From Mimachlamys varia (Eukaryota > Mollusca > Bivalvia > Pectinida > Pectinidae), in contig OX392534.1 in NCBI GenBank assembly GCA_947623455.1, positions 14,146,001 through 14,210,000 of the forward strand: DNA of 64,000 nt, written 5' to 3'. The first letter of the stretch is position 1; each line of letters starts with the position of its first letter. This document shows, piece after piece, positions 44,979-56,386 of the stretch. The notes below the pieces were generated by a model. That model was not told the DNA's origin. It made no database searches and worked only from the letters and a program-made list of their open reading frames with translations. The position numbers were made by a program, and so were the translations under genes.

Positions 44979-47900
44979 GTATGACAGTACTTGCATTTTA
45001 TTCACTCTGAATTGTATATGTACTCGTATTTTTCAGAGCAGATAATTTAACATGTTGGCTACTGCCGTTCTGTTGGAAGTGGGTGTCTGCAGAGACTCGG
45101 ACGTTTCGGTCTACAGTACCTAACTTGTGTAGCACTTGACTCAAAGTCTCGTGACCCATCCATTGAATCCCATTATGTGTATTATATCGTAAAACCAAAT
45201 GTCAGAGAATTCCAGTCAGGATGGGAAGGGACGAACCCGTCATGACCCACATATCCTTCTAGCGGGGGGGGGGGGGGGGGGGGATAAAATGCCATTACTT
45301 GCCATTAGTCGTAATGGAGCATGAATAACCATAACGTATATAGGGCGGATGTAAACAAACACGCCGGTACTGGTCGTAATTATCTAGTCTACATCGATAG
45401 AGGTGCTGACCAAACATTAGTCCGAAGGGTTGTGACTCTCTGACCCGCTAAATGTTTGGACGACAGGCGGGTGCGAAAGTCAGAATTCCTCCTTAGTTAA
45501 AAAGTGGAAATTTTACAGACTCGTGCACGGGTCACTGTTTAAGCTGTGTTTTATGATATGAAACATTTTTAATCACATGTAAGTTAAGTATCAATGGAAA
45601 GAATAGATATTTTTCTACTAACCTACACATTTAATAAAGTCACATGAGGTCGTAAACTAGCTGTTGCCAACCATTTCTAAAATATAACCAGTTTCTTGAC
45701 ATCTGTTTGAAAATGGCCACGCGTCGCGAGATCCCGCAAGAATTACTTTCTCAACCTATCTAATTTTGATCACGTGACGTTAGGCGGCGGCCATTTTCTA
45801 ACAGCTGTCATGAAACTAATTATTTTTTAGAAATGGATGACGACAGTTTGTTTACGACCTCCTGTGACTTGATTAAATGTGAAGGTTAGTAGAAAAATAT
45901 CTGTTCTTTCCATTGATACTTAATTTACATGTGATGGAAAATCTTTCATATTATAAAACACGACTTAAAAGGCGACCCGTGCACGGGTCGGTAAAAATTC
46001 CACTTTTTAACTAATGAGGAATTCTGACTCTCGCATCCGCCTGTCGTCCAAAGATTTAGCGGGTCAGAGAGTCAGAACTCTTCGGACTAACCAAACATGT
46101 GAGTTGGTGAAATGAAAGGTTTTCATCTAAAAACTAATTTCTCATTCATTTGTTTGAATTTCATAGTTGCATTTGTGTCCTGTCAATATTCTTCATTTAT
46201 AAGTAACAAACTATAGCGTGTCTAATCAATATGGCGTCTGCTTTGTTTGTGACGACCGAAGATAAAAGCATCCAGATGATGCAGATTTGGCGCATGCTTT
46301 CAGAAGATGCTTCCGAGTAGGAATGATAAAAAAACCGAAAGGAAAGTTGTTTTTGGCCAACAAAGAGCAAAATAAATGGTGAATTTAAACAGAAATCTTG
46401 CAAAAATTCATGTCTCCCACATCAGATACTGAGAATAAAAGATGACAGTACCAAAAATTGCAACAACGAAAACAACAAAATCATTGGAAATTGAGTTCCT
46501 AGATATGTCTTTTGTTTCACCGACTTGCCTATTTGGTCACCAATTTTTACTTTGTACGAAGCAATTGCGACCAAAATTGACTTGCTTGTTGACTTTAATT
46601 CGCCCTATATACGTATGCATGGTCATGCATATTTTGTCATATATGGCCAAATCTGTCTATATGTCCAGATTTGCCAGTGCTCCAGTGCCTGCCATTTAAC
46701 ACACACACACCAATACATTAGTAATGTCATGATCAGTATAAAATAAAAGCCAAATTGATGATAAACATGTTTGACAAAATGGCGCTTTGGGTAATAATCC
46801 TGTATTTATTTTCGTAATGCTTACCCCATAAAGTAACAATTTTATTACTCATAAATGTAACAAACTGTTAACCTTGAATTTCCTCTTGCCCTAGCTGACA
46901 TTGTGACAGATACAGTAATCAAAAGTATTCGGTCACATAATTTTTAATGTCAAGAAAATCCATTAACAAAAAGGTGTACGTCATAAAAATTCATTGAAAA
47001 TTTGTCAAAATGCATAAAATTCATAGTATAACTATAATGTGACCAAATGCTTATGGCTCACCACTGGAGGGGATGGGGGACCAGAGCTCAATACCATATA
47101 TGAACACATGGAATTACACACTGTTTGGTTGGTGAGAGTTTTGAGGTGCTGCATGATCATGATATATTTAACAAAATTTGACTATGACACTACAAACCTT
47201 ACTGCATAATTTATCGATCAATAAATGGATTATTTATGGGTTAAAACCACTTTTAATATCACCAACAGCTCCTAAATTCTGTCTGTCCTGGGTTTTCATT
47301 TGTTTGGTGGAATTTTCCACCTGAGCAGACATCATATTCATGTTGTTTTGTTAATTTGGCCTTCCCTGATACTGTTTCATTGCTGGCGAATACCATGTTT
47401 TCATATGGCAGTGCATACCAGATATGGTGTCAGCGCCAGGGCAATCTCTGACTGCCTAATACTTGATAAAAACAACAAGTTGTATTTCTGCACAAGGAAA
47501 AATATGTATTTTTGTTAATCCCCCTGTATACTTCTGGGTATCCAACTGAATTGTAATGGACCATCATATCCTCCTGAATACAATTTATACAAAGTTAATA
47601 CAGCATTTTCTGTATTCCCTTCAAGCTTAAGAAAATAATCATGCATATCTTAAATTCCAATTCTTAATTATTAATCAAGTGTATTTTCACAGGTTCCGAG
47701 TACCAGGTGTGGCTGGGGTGTTGTGCGCTGATGAACATGGTCTTTGTTTATCATGTAAGTTTGTTATGATTGATGAAGTCATACTGTTAATTAGCTATAG
47801 ATATGTCAGTAATTATATAATTACTTATATACAAGATATGATATGCTTGCTGCTCAGTTGAACATCAAATAAATGTATCAGCAACTCAGTAGGTCTATAA

Positions 47901-50900
47901 GAAAGTTTGAGTTCTGGATTCATTTTTGAGTGAGAATCAAACTATGTTTGAATAATTTGACCAATTGCTGACATCATCATTATTATTGACATTGGATACC
48001 ACTGACCTTCCCAGGGCGATGGCTATTCTTTTCATGGAACTACTTTTGGTTAAATTGGCATTCATAGTCAAAATACATTTTAAATGCCAACTGGACTAAG
48101 ACAAATCATGCATGATGCACTGCATATAAACTTATATTATCTTTGTATATATGTTACTTGTGTGAAAACTGGCCATGGTTACCACCCAAAATTTGACCCC
48201 ACAAGTAGTAATTATTTCCTTAAGGTTTATCTGAAATTAAAGCGTACATACTTGGTTGCAGAGTTTTCTGTGTCCTAGCATCGGTCGTTTATTTTGTTTT
48301 TATGCTTTTTTCCCTCATATGTTGTGGTCAAAATTTTACTTCATGTAAAGCTAACTTTCATGTATAGACCCAGCCCCCTTTCGGAGAGGCCAAATTTTTA
48401 ATTTCTGACCAAAAACTTATTTTTTTACATGTATGTGAAGCCCACATAGTCTGCTTTAATTAACATGCTAATGTTAATTTTAGTGCTAATTATTTTATTT
48501 TTTTCAAACTTTGAAAGGTGTTAATAACAGGGGAAATTTGACCCTGAATCGGGAGACTTACCAAATCGGGGATAATGAATAAATATAGCGATTTTCCGGG
48601 AGTACCATGGAGAATCTGGGAAGGTTTATATTATAGGGGTTATTCATTGTACAAAAATATCACCCATGGCCACCATATGCTACTGTAGTCTGCTACCTTT
48701 ACAAAGTTCACATTTCTTTTATTTTCAAGGAAGAAATTAGGGCCGGACATATCAACTAAAAATCATTTTTCATTACCTATTTTCTGAAATTCTTTAATTT
48801 TGACATATCATCAAGAAATGAAATGTTTGAATTAATTAGATTCAGTTGCTCACTAAAATTCCTAGTGACTTGGAAGACAGTGAATGGTGAAAATAAATGC
48901 CTTTGATTCTTCTTTGATGGAAATATAGCTAAACTAAAATGGAACTTTAATGGTAAACGGAGGGTACGTGTAACCAAAATCATTCAAAAAGAAAATGTAG
49001 GTCAAAATCTATCAAAAATGTGATGCAGTAGATAGCACACACATCTTTCACAATAAAGTGTGGAAGGTGCCAAATGGAGACCCATATTTCTTTTAAATAA
49101 GACAAGAAGTAATCACATGTTTTGTTGATGTTCTCAGCCAAAGGGATTGCCCAGAAAGAGGCTGCGGGACAGCTGGCTAGTTTAGCGCGACAGGCCCAGC
49201 AGCTGCACCCAATCAACCCCAGCCCTATCATTGCTATAGAAGCTGAAGGAGGGTATGTAACTAGTAGATCTTTACATGTTACAAATGATATTACTCTTTC
49301 AGTAATTTATTATTTCTTTTCTTTTTTCAATTATTAGCTCATTCACCCCTGAAGACACATTTGAAATCTTCCCAAGTTAAAGGTTGGAATAGGTCATTTT
49401 GAAACTTTAGGGGTGAATGAGTTAAAACAAGATGTTACACAATGCTTGATGTTTCAGAAGTACATGTGTGTGGTACACAGTGATAAATCTACATATGCAG
49501 TCTTTTACTCATAGCATCCCTTACGGAATTAATTAATACTTAAAGTATACTTGAAGTATAGCCTTAAAGTATACTTAAAGTATAAGTTTTGGACTATACT
49601 TCAAGTATACTTAAAGTATTTTGATTTTGTATGCAAATTAGGTGTAAGTATTAGGCTAAAAGTATACTTGAAGTATACTTGGAGTACTGCCTACTTGAAG
49701 AATACTTGCAAGTATAGTTCAAGTATACTTGAAGTATACTTCAAGTATACTTGGTGTCTATTGTCAAGTATACATGCAAGTATACTTGAAGTATACTTGA
49801 AGTATACTTGCAAGTATACTTGAAGTATACTTGCAAGTATGCTTGCAAGTATACTTCAAGTACAATGTCCATATAGCTGAAGTCATGCTGGAAAGTATAA
49901 AGTTACAAGTATATATCAAGTATACTTAAAGTATTCTCCAAGTATACTTGCAAAAAGAATGAATTAATGACAAACATGAAGTCTAGAGTAGCTTTATATC
50001 AGTAATGAATTTATAAATTTATGCATCATTCAAAAGATATACATCAACTACCAGATTGAAATAATTATGATTATTTTCGTTATATTCACAAAACATGTTA
50101 TACAGTTAATATGAATCAAATTAAAAGGAAGATATTTCATTGATATATTCACTAAACATATTTTAATAGTGTTTATCTGAATTATAGTATACCAGGTCCA
50201 AAGACAATTGATTTTATATATTATACATCCACATACACAGGCTCTGTCTTTGAATTCACATCCATCGTGTACGTACAGTATACTGTACATACACATACTG
50301 TCTTTACAATACATCCACAGGTACTGCCTACATCTAGTAGATATTTAAAGGATTAAGATTATCAATGAATTTGGCGACCAGATCACTCTATCGGTTCAGC
50401 GTCTATCTTGAGTTCAGAAGGTCTCGGTTTCCAACTTTGGTCTGGTTGTGAATTTTCCTTATCCTGTTGATTATAATTACACATCCACGAACAAGTGCTG
50501 TCAATTAAATATTTCCACAGGTAATGTCTATTTACAACCACAGATACTCAACATTCACAAATATATATAAAACTTCACTCATTGAATCGAGTTATTCAAT
50601 GTCATTCTTGAGTCTTCGAAATTTTCCGTTCACTGCCTGGATCAATACCCACTCATCATGATCTGCTACTCCAGGGTACTTGTTCATGGCAAACCCGACT
50701 CTGTAAAACAAGAAAAAGATATTTCAAAATAAAAAAATGACATGTATCGTATTATATATTGACATGTTATAAATTCCAGTGTAAATTGGTAATTAACTAA
50801 GAAATATACATATTACAGTGCCATTGGCGACAACTGGTACTTGGCGAGAACTGGTCGGCCACCAGTATGCTTAGAAAAAATTGTCAAAATCAACAGTGAA

Positions 50901-53900
50901 AATTTAGAATGAACTGTCAGAACATGTTAAATACAAATGTATCAGTGTCTTCTGAAAATAACCTAACACTCACTAGAAAAATTCATTGAAAAAAGGCGAA
51001 AATACAAAGAATATATAGCAAAATAAAAAAAATGACAGAATTTTGGCACACCACTCTGTCTTAACAGGGATAACTCTGACTCTTAAAACCTATCGGGAGA
51101 ATTTGAGGGATTTTATTGGATCAGCAAAATATCTATGAGATTTTTCAATATAAATTATAAAGTTATACAATTTTGAATTTTCAATGAGATTTTCAGGAAA
51201 AATATGGGTAAAAATCCCCAAATCCTGCCCCAAATCCCTGCATTATAATTAATAACTGAACCAAATCACATTGAATTGAAACTTGACAGAAATATTTATC
51301 ACAGCCGATAACCAACATGTTTCACGACAATTATTACAAACCACCTCGATAAGGGCAAGAAAAAAAAGAGTCGTGCATATTCGCTTCGAAAACGAAATTA
51401 TCAAGTGTAACGTTACCTTTGTCGAACTTTTCTGGCTGCCATCTTGTCCCCTTCCTACCGGGTACAAAACTCTCGACTTGTGACAGTCTTGTCTTGTCAA
51501 GGGCAGCATACTTCCTCGTTCCTCTAACACAAACTTTGCTTACAACTTGTAGTAAATAGATGAAGTAAAAAATCCATCTAGGCCTAATATCCAAGCACGA
51601 TTCCGAGGTGAACAATATCGTTCAACAAAACACCCAGACATGTTTGCTCGCTGTATGTGCCCGTCTTTAAATTAACATGTTCTGGTATAAATTCGGCTGA
51701 CCTGCAAATGTTCATGCAAACCTCGTCTGAAAGTACCGTCAGACAGATACCTCATATCGGCTTTAAACGGTTCAATCGTTCAAACTAAATTGGTCCTGTT
51801 GACGGTTAAGGACTCACACAACTAAATAATTTACTATATGTTATTACTAAGCTTTCGAGCTAATAACTTTAATATTTGAAGTACAACACTTGTGAAAACT
51901 GCCTAAATTCACAGATACATACATGACAAAGGCTTCAAGGGGCATTTAATGAGGAGTTTACTGGCATATTAGCTTGCTACAGGCGTCTGCTTCGGACAAC
52001 CGGAAATTTACATGTCAAACCAGTGAAATGGGACCGGAACACCCTCTGACTTTTGACCCCATATCAATCCGCCATCACATATCGAAATCTACCAAAAGTA
52101 TATATTTTTGTAAAGTTAAATATCTACAGATTTCATTCAATGCAGAATATGTCAACAATTACCTATTTAAATTACCCAGAATCACTGTACTTAGCCGGAA
52201 CAAATTTTCAGTAGGGACTACAAACGTATGAAACACTTCGTGATAGGCTGATTTAGTTGTGTGAGTCCTTTAAAGGGCCCTAAACCTTTCAGATGTTGAA
52301 ATAAAGTTTACTAACTGAAAGTATATACATTTCCGAGTAAAATGGTGAAGTTTGGTTGAAATTGAATAAAAAATTATGAAGAAAACCCAAGTTATTGCAC
52401 CTAATGTACACTTGCTATTCAGAGCTAGCACCAGAAATTTCTCGTTTCTTTTGCATAACATTTACCTCTAGCACCTCAGTTAAGCACGCACTTAGCAATT
52501 TCATATTTTGCACAAAGATCAAATACGCTTACCGCTCAAATGTTTTTGAAAAGAAATCTTGTTACCTCAGTTTCTGTTAATTTTAAAGTCTCTGCAGTAA
52601 TTAATTTTTATTTTAAGTATTTTTTTATTTAATTTTAACAATTAAACACACTTAGAATTCACACACAACTTCAAACTTCTACAGAAAACATGATTCATAA
52701 ACGGTTATCAGATATCCACCTTAACTGTTTATCTATCAATTACACCAGCTTACATTTAGCACTTCTAGCTCCCCGGGGTGCCTCCATTTTACAGGGAGAA
52801 TATTGGGGGTAGGGGAGATATAATGCTATAAACGGCTTATTGTATGAGTAAACAAAGTACACAAACGCATTAAATCAATAAACAAGATGTTGAACAAGGT
52901 ATATATTGTGACAGGAATAAAGTAATATCTACAATTTACTGAAAATATGGAATATAAGTTGGATTTAGCCACCAAAACATGTACGTGACACATACACATA
53001 TATAAACTCACATGTGCAATATTTATACAAGCTTATTATGTGATTGTTCTAGTTATTGCTTTCTTAGGATTATAAAACACGCATACATTTATAATTTGCA
53101 TGAAGGAAGAAGCCTGAGAATGACTGGGCAGAGTTGGAACGGGGTTTGGGGGGGGGGGGTGAAGACAGCACACTAGATCTTTGTTCTATCAAAATTTGGA
53201 TGCTAAAACCTGGTACACATATCAGTTAAGTTTTATTAACACGCACGCAGATTAATTATCACAGTTAATTGAACCAAACTTAATTAAAAACGTGAGTATG
53301 ATGGTCAGTCCAACAATACAGGCTTCAACACAGGGCCATGTTTTGCCAGATTTTAAATAATTTTGAAGTTTTTTTGTCAAATTAAATATTTTTACACACT
53401 GAAAAATGTGCAAACACTCAATGACAGTGGTTGTCTTTGAAAAAAAAATATCCGGAAGCACAGAAAATGTTATATAGGTCAAGCACATGGCTAGTTCAAT
53501 TAAAGGACTCACACAACTAAATAATTTACTATATGTTATTACTAAGCTTTCGAGCTAATAACTTTAATATTTGAAGTACAACACTTGTGAAAACTGCCTA
53601 AATTCACAGATACATACATGACAAAGGCTTCAAGGGGCATTTAATGAGGAGTTTACTGGCATATTAGCTTGCTACAGGCGTCTGCTTCGGACAACCGGAA
53701 ATTTACATGTCAAACCAGTGAAATGGGACCGGAACACCCTCTGACTTTTGACCCCATATCAATCCGCCATCACATATCGAAATCTACCAAAAGTATATAT
53801 TTTTGTAAAGTTAAATATCTACAGATTTCATTCAATGCAGAATATGTCAACAATTACCTATTTAAATTACCCAGAATCACTGTACTTAGCCGGAACAAAT

Positions 53901-55716
53901 TTTCAGTAGGGACTACAAACGTATGAAACACTTCGTGATAGGCTGATTTAGTTGTGTGAGTCCTTAAACTAAGCGCGCATAATCCGGAAGTACAAATGTA
54001 GGTGGCGCTGATCTAGAGTTTGCGTCGTTGCTGTCAAACATCGAAAAGACTCTGATGTAACGAAAACAAATTGGACCCAAAATGGCGCGTGGTTTTGTCT
54101 CAAGCGAGGGCATAGATAATGTTGAATTTCGCAAACTATTTTGAACGAACGGTAGCCATGACCGGGAAACATTTCGACGTTCACGCATAGGTTATATGTC
54201 GTTTCGTGAATTTGAGAATTGAACGTTTTGCTGATCGCGGAAGTGCACAACATGTAGCAACTTTCGGTTTCGTTTTGTTTATAATTTTTAATTTATAATC
54301 GACTGTTTATTTATAGGCTTTATTACCGTACTTTTTTAAGAGATAGGATAAATATCCACATTGACAATTTGGATCTGTAGATTATTAAATATATTATAGA
54401 CTTGTAATTTGAATTTTTTTTTAATTTTGTTTGAGTCATAATATATCTTATTGATTCTAAAGCATTTTGTACATTTCGAAATGATTGTTATTTAAGGAAA
54501 TTAATCTGAAATAAATAATGATGTTTAAAAATAAATTTGAAAAAAAAAATCAAAAATATACAAGAATAGGTTTTCTACAAGAAATTTTGTGAAATATGAG
54601 ACGTAGATGACAAAAATCAACCAATAAATAGCGAAGATATGATTTTTTAAAAAAAATCTGACAAAATTGCGAACATGGACTTAAACATTTTGCTGATACA
54701 GGCACAGAAAATTTTCTAAGTCCTGACAAGTATAGAAAGTGTTAGCGTAAATGTTGAAATAATGACAAAGTTTCAGCAAGTATACTTCATGTATTAGTCA
54801 AGTATACTTCAAGTATACTTCCCTAATACTTGTCAAATATCCAGTCCTAAAAGTATACCAAGTACACTTTATTTATACTTGAAGTATACTTCAAGTATAC
54901 TTGCAGTTAGCCAGTTTGGTACGGGATAGGACCCATTGAATTTTGTGTGGATGAATATTAATATCTTTTTGCTTGAAACTGGTGTAGAATATACATGATA
55001 TGCATATGCGATTGGCCTGTTTCACTTCATGGACTTTGAATGTTAAATTAAATCTTTGGGAAAAAATTGTGCATTTAAATCAAGTACGATAACAAAAATT
55101 AATTTCTTATTTGGTCATCACTAGTGAATTGAGTGTGCAAATAATTATTTTTGGAAAGAAAACAATATGTAGTGATGTACTTTCTTTTGAATGAATTTTG
55201 ATGAAGTTTATTCTTTTGCAAGTATTTTTGCCTGAATTGAGAAAAATAAAATTAGATGTTTTAACAACAATTTATTTGAAATGTGACACATGAAATGATA
55301 CCCCAACAATGTTACAGATGTGGTTTTACACAGTGAAATACTTTTGACAGGTTAATTGTCACAGTCAGCATTCTATATTCTATAGAAAAAGGCGACCAGC
55401 TGCTTCCTCTGTTACAGTATAAGAGTAACATCATCAGTGTCATACATGTTTGATATTTGGTGTCAATGACCATTCAACCAAAACAAAATAAATAGAAACT
55501 GGTTTCGGGAAGTATATAAAAATACTCAGTAGAATTGTTATGCCTGCATGCAATTTACAATTCATGTTTCATATGTAAAGTATTTCATTTACAAATGTAC
55601 ATACTATCATGATATTTGCTGTTTGTTAAGTTTTTTTTTCTTTCCTTTTCAGAACTATTTTGATAAAGAGTGAATCTGATGTCACCATGGCTGTTTACAA
55701 GGCACCAATATCATGA
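44944..55716 (+). CDS. LAMTOR5: LAMTOR5 (HBXIP), Ragulator subunit, complete, 4 exons
   Basis: Exons 44944-44978, 47693-47754, 49138-49252 and 55653-55716 join to 276 bases, 91 codons plus TGA, exactly the length of the short human form. The protein starts MEKTLEKSMDET; a central GVAGVLCADEHGLCLS matches human IVGVLCTDSQGLNLG, LASLARQAQQL matches the second helix region, and PIIAIEAEGGTILIKSESDV + TMAVYK matches the last strands of the roadblock fold. LAMTOR5 is part of the pentameric Ragulator on lysosomes that anchors Rag GTPases for mTORC1 activation. Introns are 2.7, 1.4 and 6.4 kb, swollen by transposons. Intron 3 carries a probable antisense gene. Confidence 0.93.
45264..45283. repeat. 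Run of 20 G
   Basis: Uninterrupted G homopolymer in LAMTOR5 intron 1, about 290 bases after exon 1. Length in the assembly may be unreliable. Confidence 0.8.
45418..46089. mobile_element. 672-bp foldback element with 9-bp target duplication
   Basis: Starts TAGTCCGAAGGGTTGTGACT and ends, in reverse complement, TAGTCCGAAGAGTTCTGACT. The arms stay complementary for about 300 bp each, leaving a loop of about 60 bp near 45725-45785. ACCAAACAT flanks both ends (45409-45417, 46090-46098). Long inverted repeats with a 9-bp duplication resemble non-autonomous Mutator-like elements (inference). No transposase. In LAMTOR5 intron 1. Confidence 0.85.
46231..46320 (+). other. 29-codon ORF, possible orphan first exon
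   Basis: MASALFVTTEDKSIQMMQIW + RMLSEDASE then TAG. Codon use and composition look more protein-like than the surroundings, and GA|GTAGGA just before the stop could be a donor. The IWRML pattern weakly recalls N-termini of PIH1D2-type proteins. No continuing exon found downstream. Could be chance. Confidence 0.2.
46321..47692. other. LAMTOR5 intron 1 remainder, nothing recognised
   Basis: AT-rich intron; short ACACACAC run near 46700. No exon. Confidence 0.35.
47693..47754 (+). CDS. LAMTOR5: LAMTOR5 exon 2
   Basis: Acceptor TTTCACAG, donor GTAAGT; encodes FRVPGVAGVLCADEHGLCLS, the first strands of the roadblock fold. Confidence 0.92.
47755..49137. other. LAMTOR5 intron 2, nothing recognised
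   Basis: AT-rich. TTGGCATTCATAGTCAAAAT + ACATTTTAAATGCCAACTGG at 48055-48095 is a small inverted repeat with relatives at 734-765 and 828-850. Confidence 0.4.
49138..49252 (+). CDS. LAMTOR5: LAMTOR5 exon 3
   Basis: Acceptor TTCTCAG, donor GTATGT; encodes KGIAQKEAAGQLASLARQAQ + QLHPINPSPIIAIEAEG. It is far GC-richer than its flanks. Confidence 0.92.
49338..49421. mobile_element. 84-bp MITE with CTCATTCACCCCT ends
   Basis: CTCATTCACCCCTGAA at the left is mirrored by TTTAGGGGTGAATGAG at the right. Solo ends or relatives lie at 18374, 31858-31953 and 39327. In LAMTOR5 intron 3, 85 bases from the donor. Confidence 0.6.
49535..49960. repeat. Palindromic AAGTATACTT array, first block
   Basis: Dense runs of the perfect palindrome AAGTATACTT joined by GA, CA or GC (for example AAGTATACTTGCAAGTATAC). 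The repeating ORF of KYTLKVYLKY type is an artefact. A second block lies at 54770-54905. Confidence 0.88.
49961..50591. other. LAMTOR5 intron 3, degenerate repeat
   Basis: At 50378-50460, GGCGACCAGATCACTCTATC + GGTTCAGCG and GGTCTCGGTTTCCAACT loosely recall a decayed tRNA-derived SINE head. Not called as an element. Confidence 0.3.
50592..51442 (-). CDS. Probable two-exon gene for a 44-residue peptide, antisense inside LAMTOR5 intron 3
   Basis: Exon 51442-51417 (ATG, MAARKVRQ and two bases of Arg) ends at donor GTAACG. Exon 50700-50592 follows acceptor TTTTACAG and encodes VGFAMNKYPGVADHDEWVLI + QAVNGKFRRLKNDIE, then TAA. The 26 and 109 bases make an exact 44 codons plus stop, and the start context is AAGATGG. 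The second exon has balanced, protein-like composition in an AT-rich intron. I do not recognise the family; there is no membrane segment or signal peptide. Basic ends flank an acidic-aromatic centre. The first exon is short and therefore less secure. Confidence 0.5.
51809..52269. mobile_element. 461-bp MITE, copy 1
   Basis: Perfect inverted ends AGGACTCACACAACTAAAT (19 bp), flanked by TTA on both sides (51806-51808, 52270-52272). The same 461 bp occurs at 53504-53964. The internal 85-codon frame is shared by both copies but has no transposase features. TTA/TAA duplications fit PIF/Harbinger-type targets; the superfamily call is inference. Confidence 0.9.
52270..53500. other. LAMTOR5 intron 3 between the twin MITEs
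   Basis: AT-rich; a G run at 53149-53159. No exon or further element recognised. Confidence 0.35.
53504..53964. mobile_element. 461-bp MITE, copy 2
   Basis: Same orientation and length as copy 1, offset 1695 bases; no difference was found in the parts compared. It has its own target duplication, TAA (53501-53503, 53965-53967), and unrelated flanks, so it arose by an independent insertion and not by segmental duplication. Confidence 0.9.
54770..54905. repeat. Palindromic AAGTATACTT array, second block
   Basis: Same palindrome as 49535-49960 (TCAAGTATACTTCAAGTATA), in the same intron 4.8 kb away. Confidence 0.8.
55653..55716 (+). CDS. LAMTOR5: LAMTOR5 exon 4 and stop
   Basis: Acceptor after a long pyrimidine tract; encodes TILIKSESDVTMAVYKAPIS and TGA. 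Matches human NIMIQKHDGITVAVHKMAS in pattern. Confidence 0.92.
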
Positions 55717-56330
55717 CGGATCAATTCTTGTGATACAAAGATGGATGTTAGATACTTCAGACTTGCTTGTGTGAGAGAAGGAAATGCACAAACATATATA
55801 TTTGATTCAACATGTCTATAATCATCCTTAATACTCACTTCAGCTTTCTAACCCACGGGATATGTTATATTGAAATTAAAGTCATGTGGCTTGCTAATTG
55901 ATTGGCCTTACCGTAGTAATAAAACATCCTGATAAATTGTTAAACTGATATTAGTCCCTTGAAGAAAACAAAGGAGAGACATCAAAGTCAGTCAAATTTG
56001 CCACTACCAAAATTACATCTAGACTGTAACAATTATTTTGATATCAATCAAAGGATCTAACTGCACATGGTCTCTTAATAGTCTCTTCTTGTCCGTTTAC
56101 AAAGTAGTACACTTTCAGCCATTGATTTTGCTATGACATATTTCAGGGTGCATAGAGTGAAGTGTGCTGTGGTCTATAACAAAAGTGTCTGTTGTGGGTA
56201 GTGTGCAATTTCTGAAGGAAGGGAGGTTACTCTGTGTAACAGTTACTGATACTTCGTTGTCAGACATAAGAAATGTACAGTGTAGATAATATAACGTGAT
56301 AATGTCATTTATATTTGTGAAATTTAAAGA

Positions 56331-56336
56331 AATAAA
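56331..56336 (+). terminator. Candidate poly(A) signal of LAMTOR5
   Basis: AATAAA 615 bases after the stop codon, the clearest signal before the tandem-repeat block at 56387. Confidence 0.5.
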
Positions 56337-56386
56337 TTATATTAGAAAGACAGTGATCTCAGTTTAACTTGTGTTTATTGTTAGCT

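Noticed and set aside
49551..49823. 90-codon ORF of KVYLKY repeats
   Set aside because: Translation of the AAGTATACTT palindrome array.
50378..50460. Possible tRNA gene or SINE
   Set aside because: Only a loose B-box-like GGTTTCCAACT and no foldable cloverleaf; at best a decayed SINE head.
51334..51615. 93-codon minus ORF VRGTRKYAALDKTRLSQVES...
   Set aside because: It overlaps the proposed small-gene first exon in another frame and reads into the proposed intron; it does not connect in phase to the conserved-looking second exon.
51974..52231. 85-codon ORF found identically at 51974 and 53669
   Set aside because: Identity reflects the duplicated MITE, not protein conservation; no transposase motif, and the composition is not protein-like.
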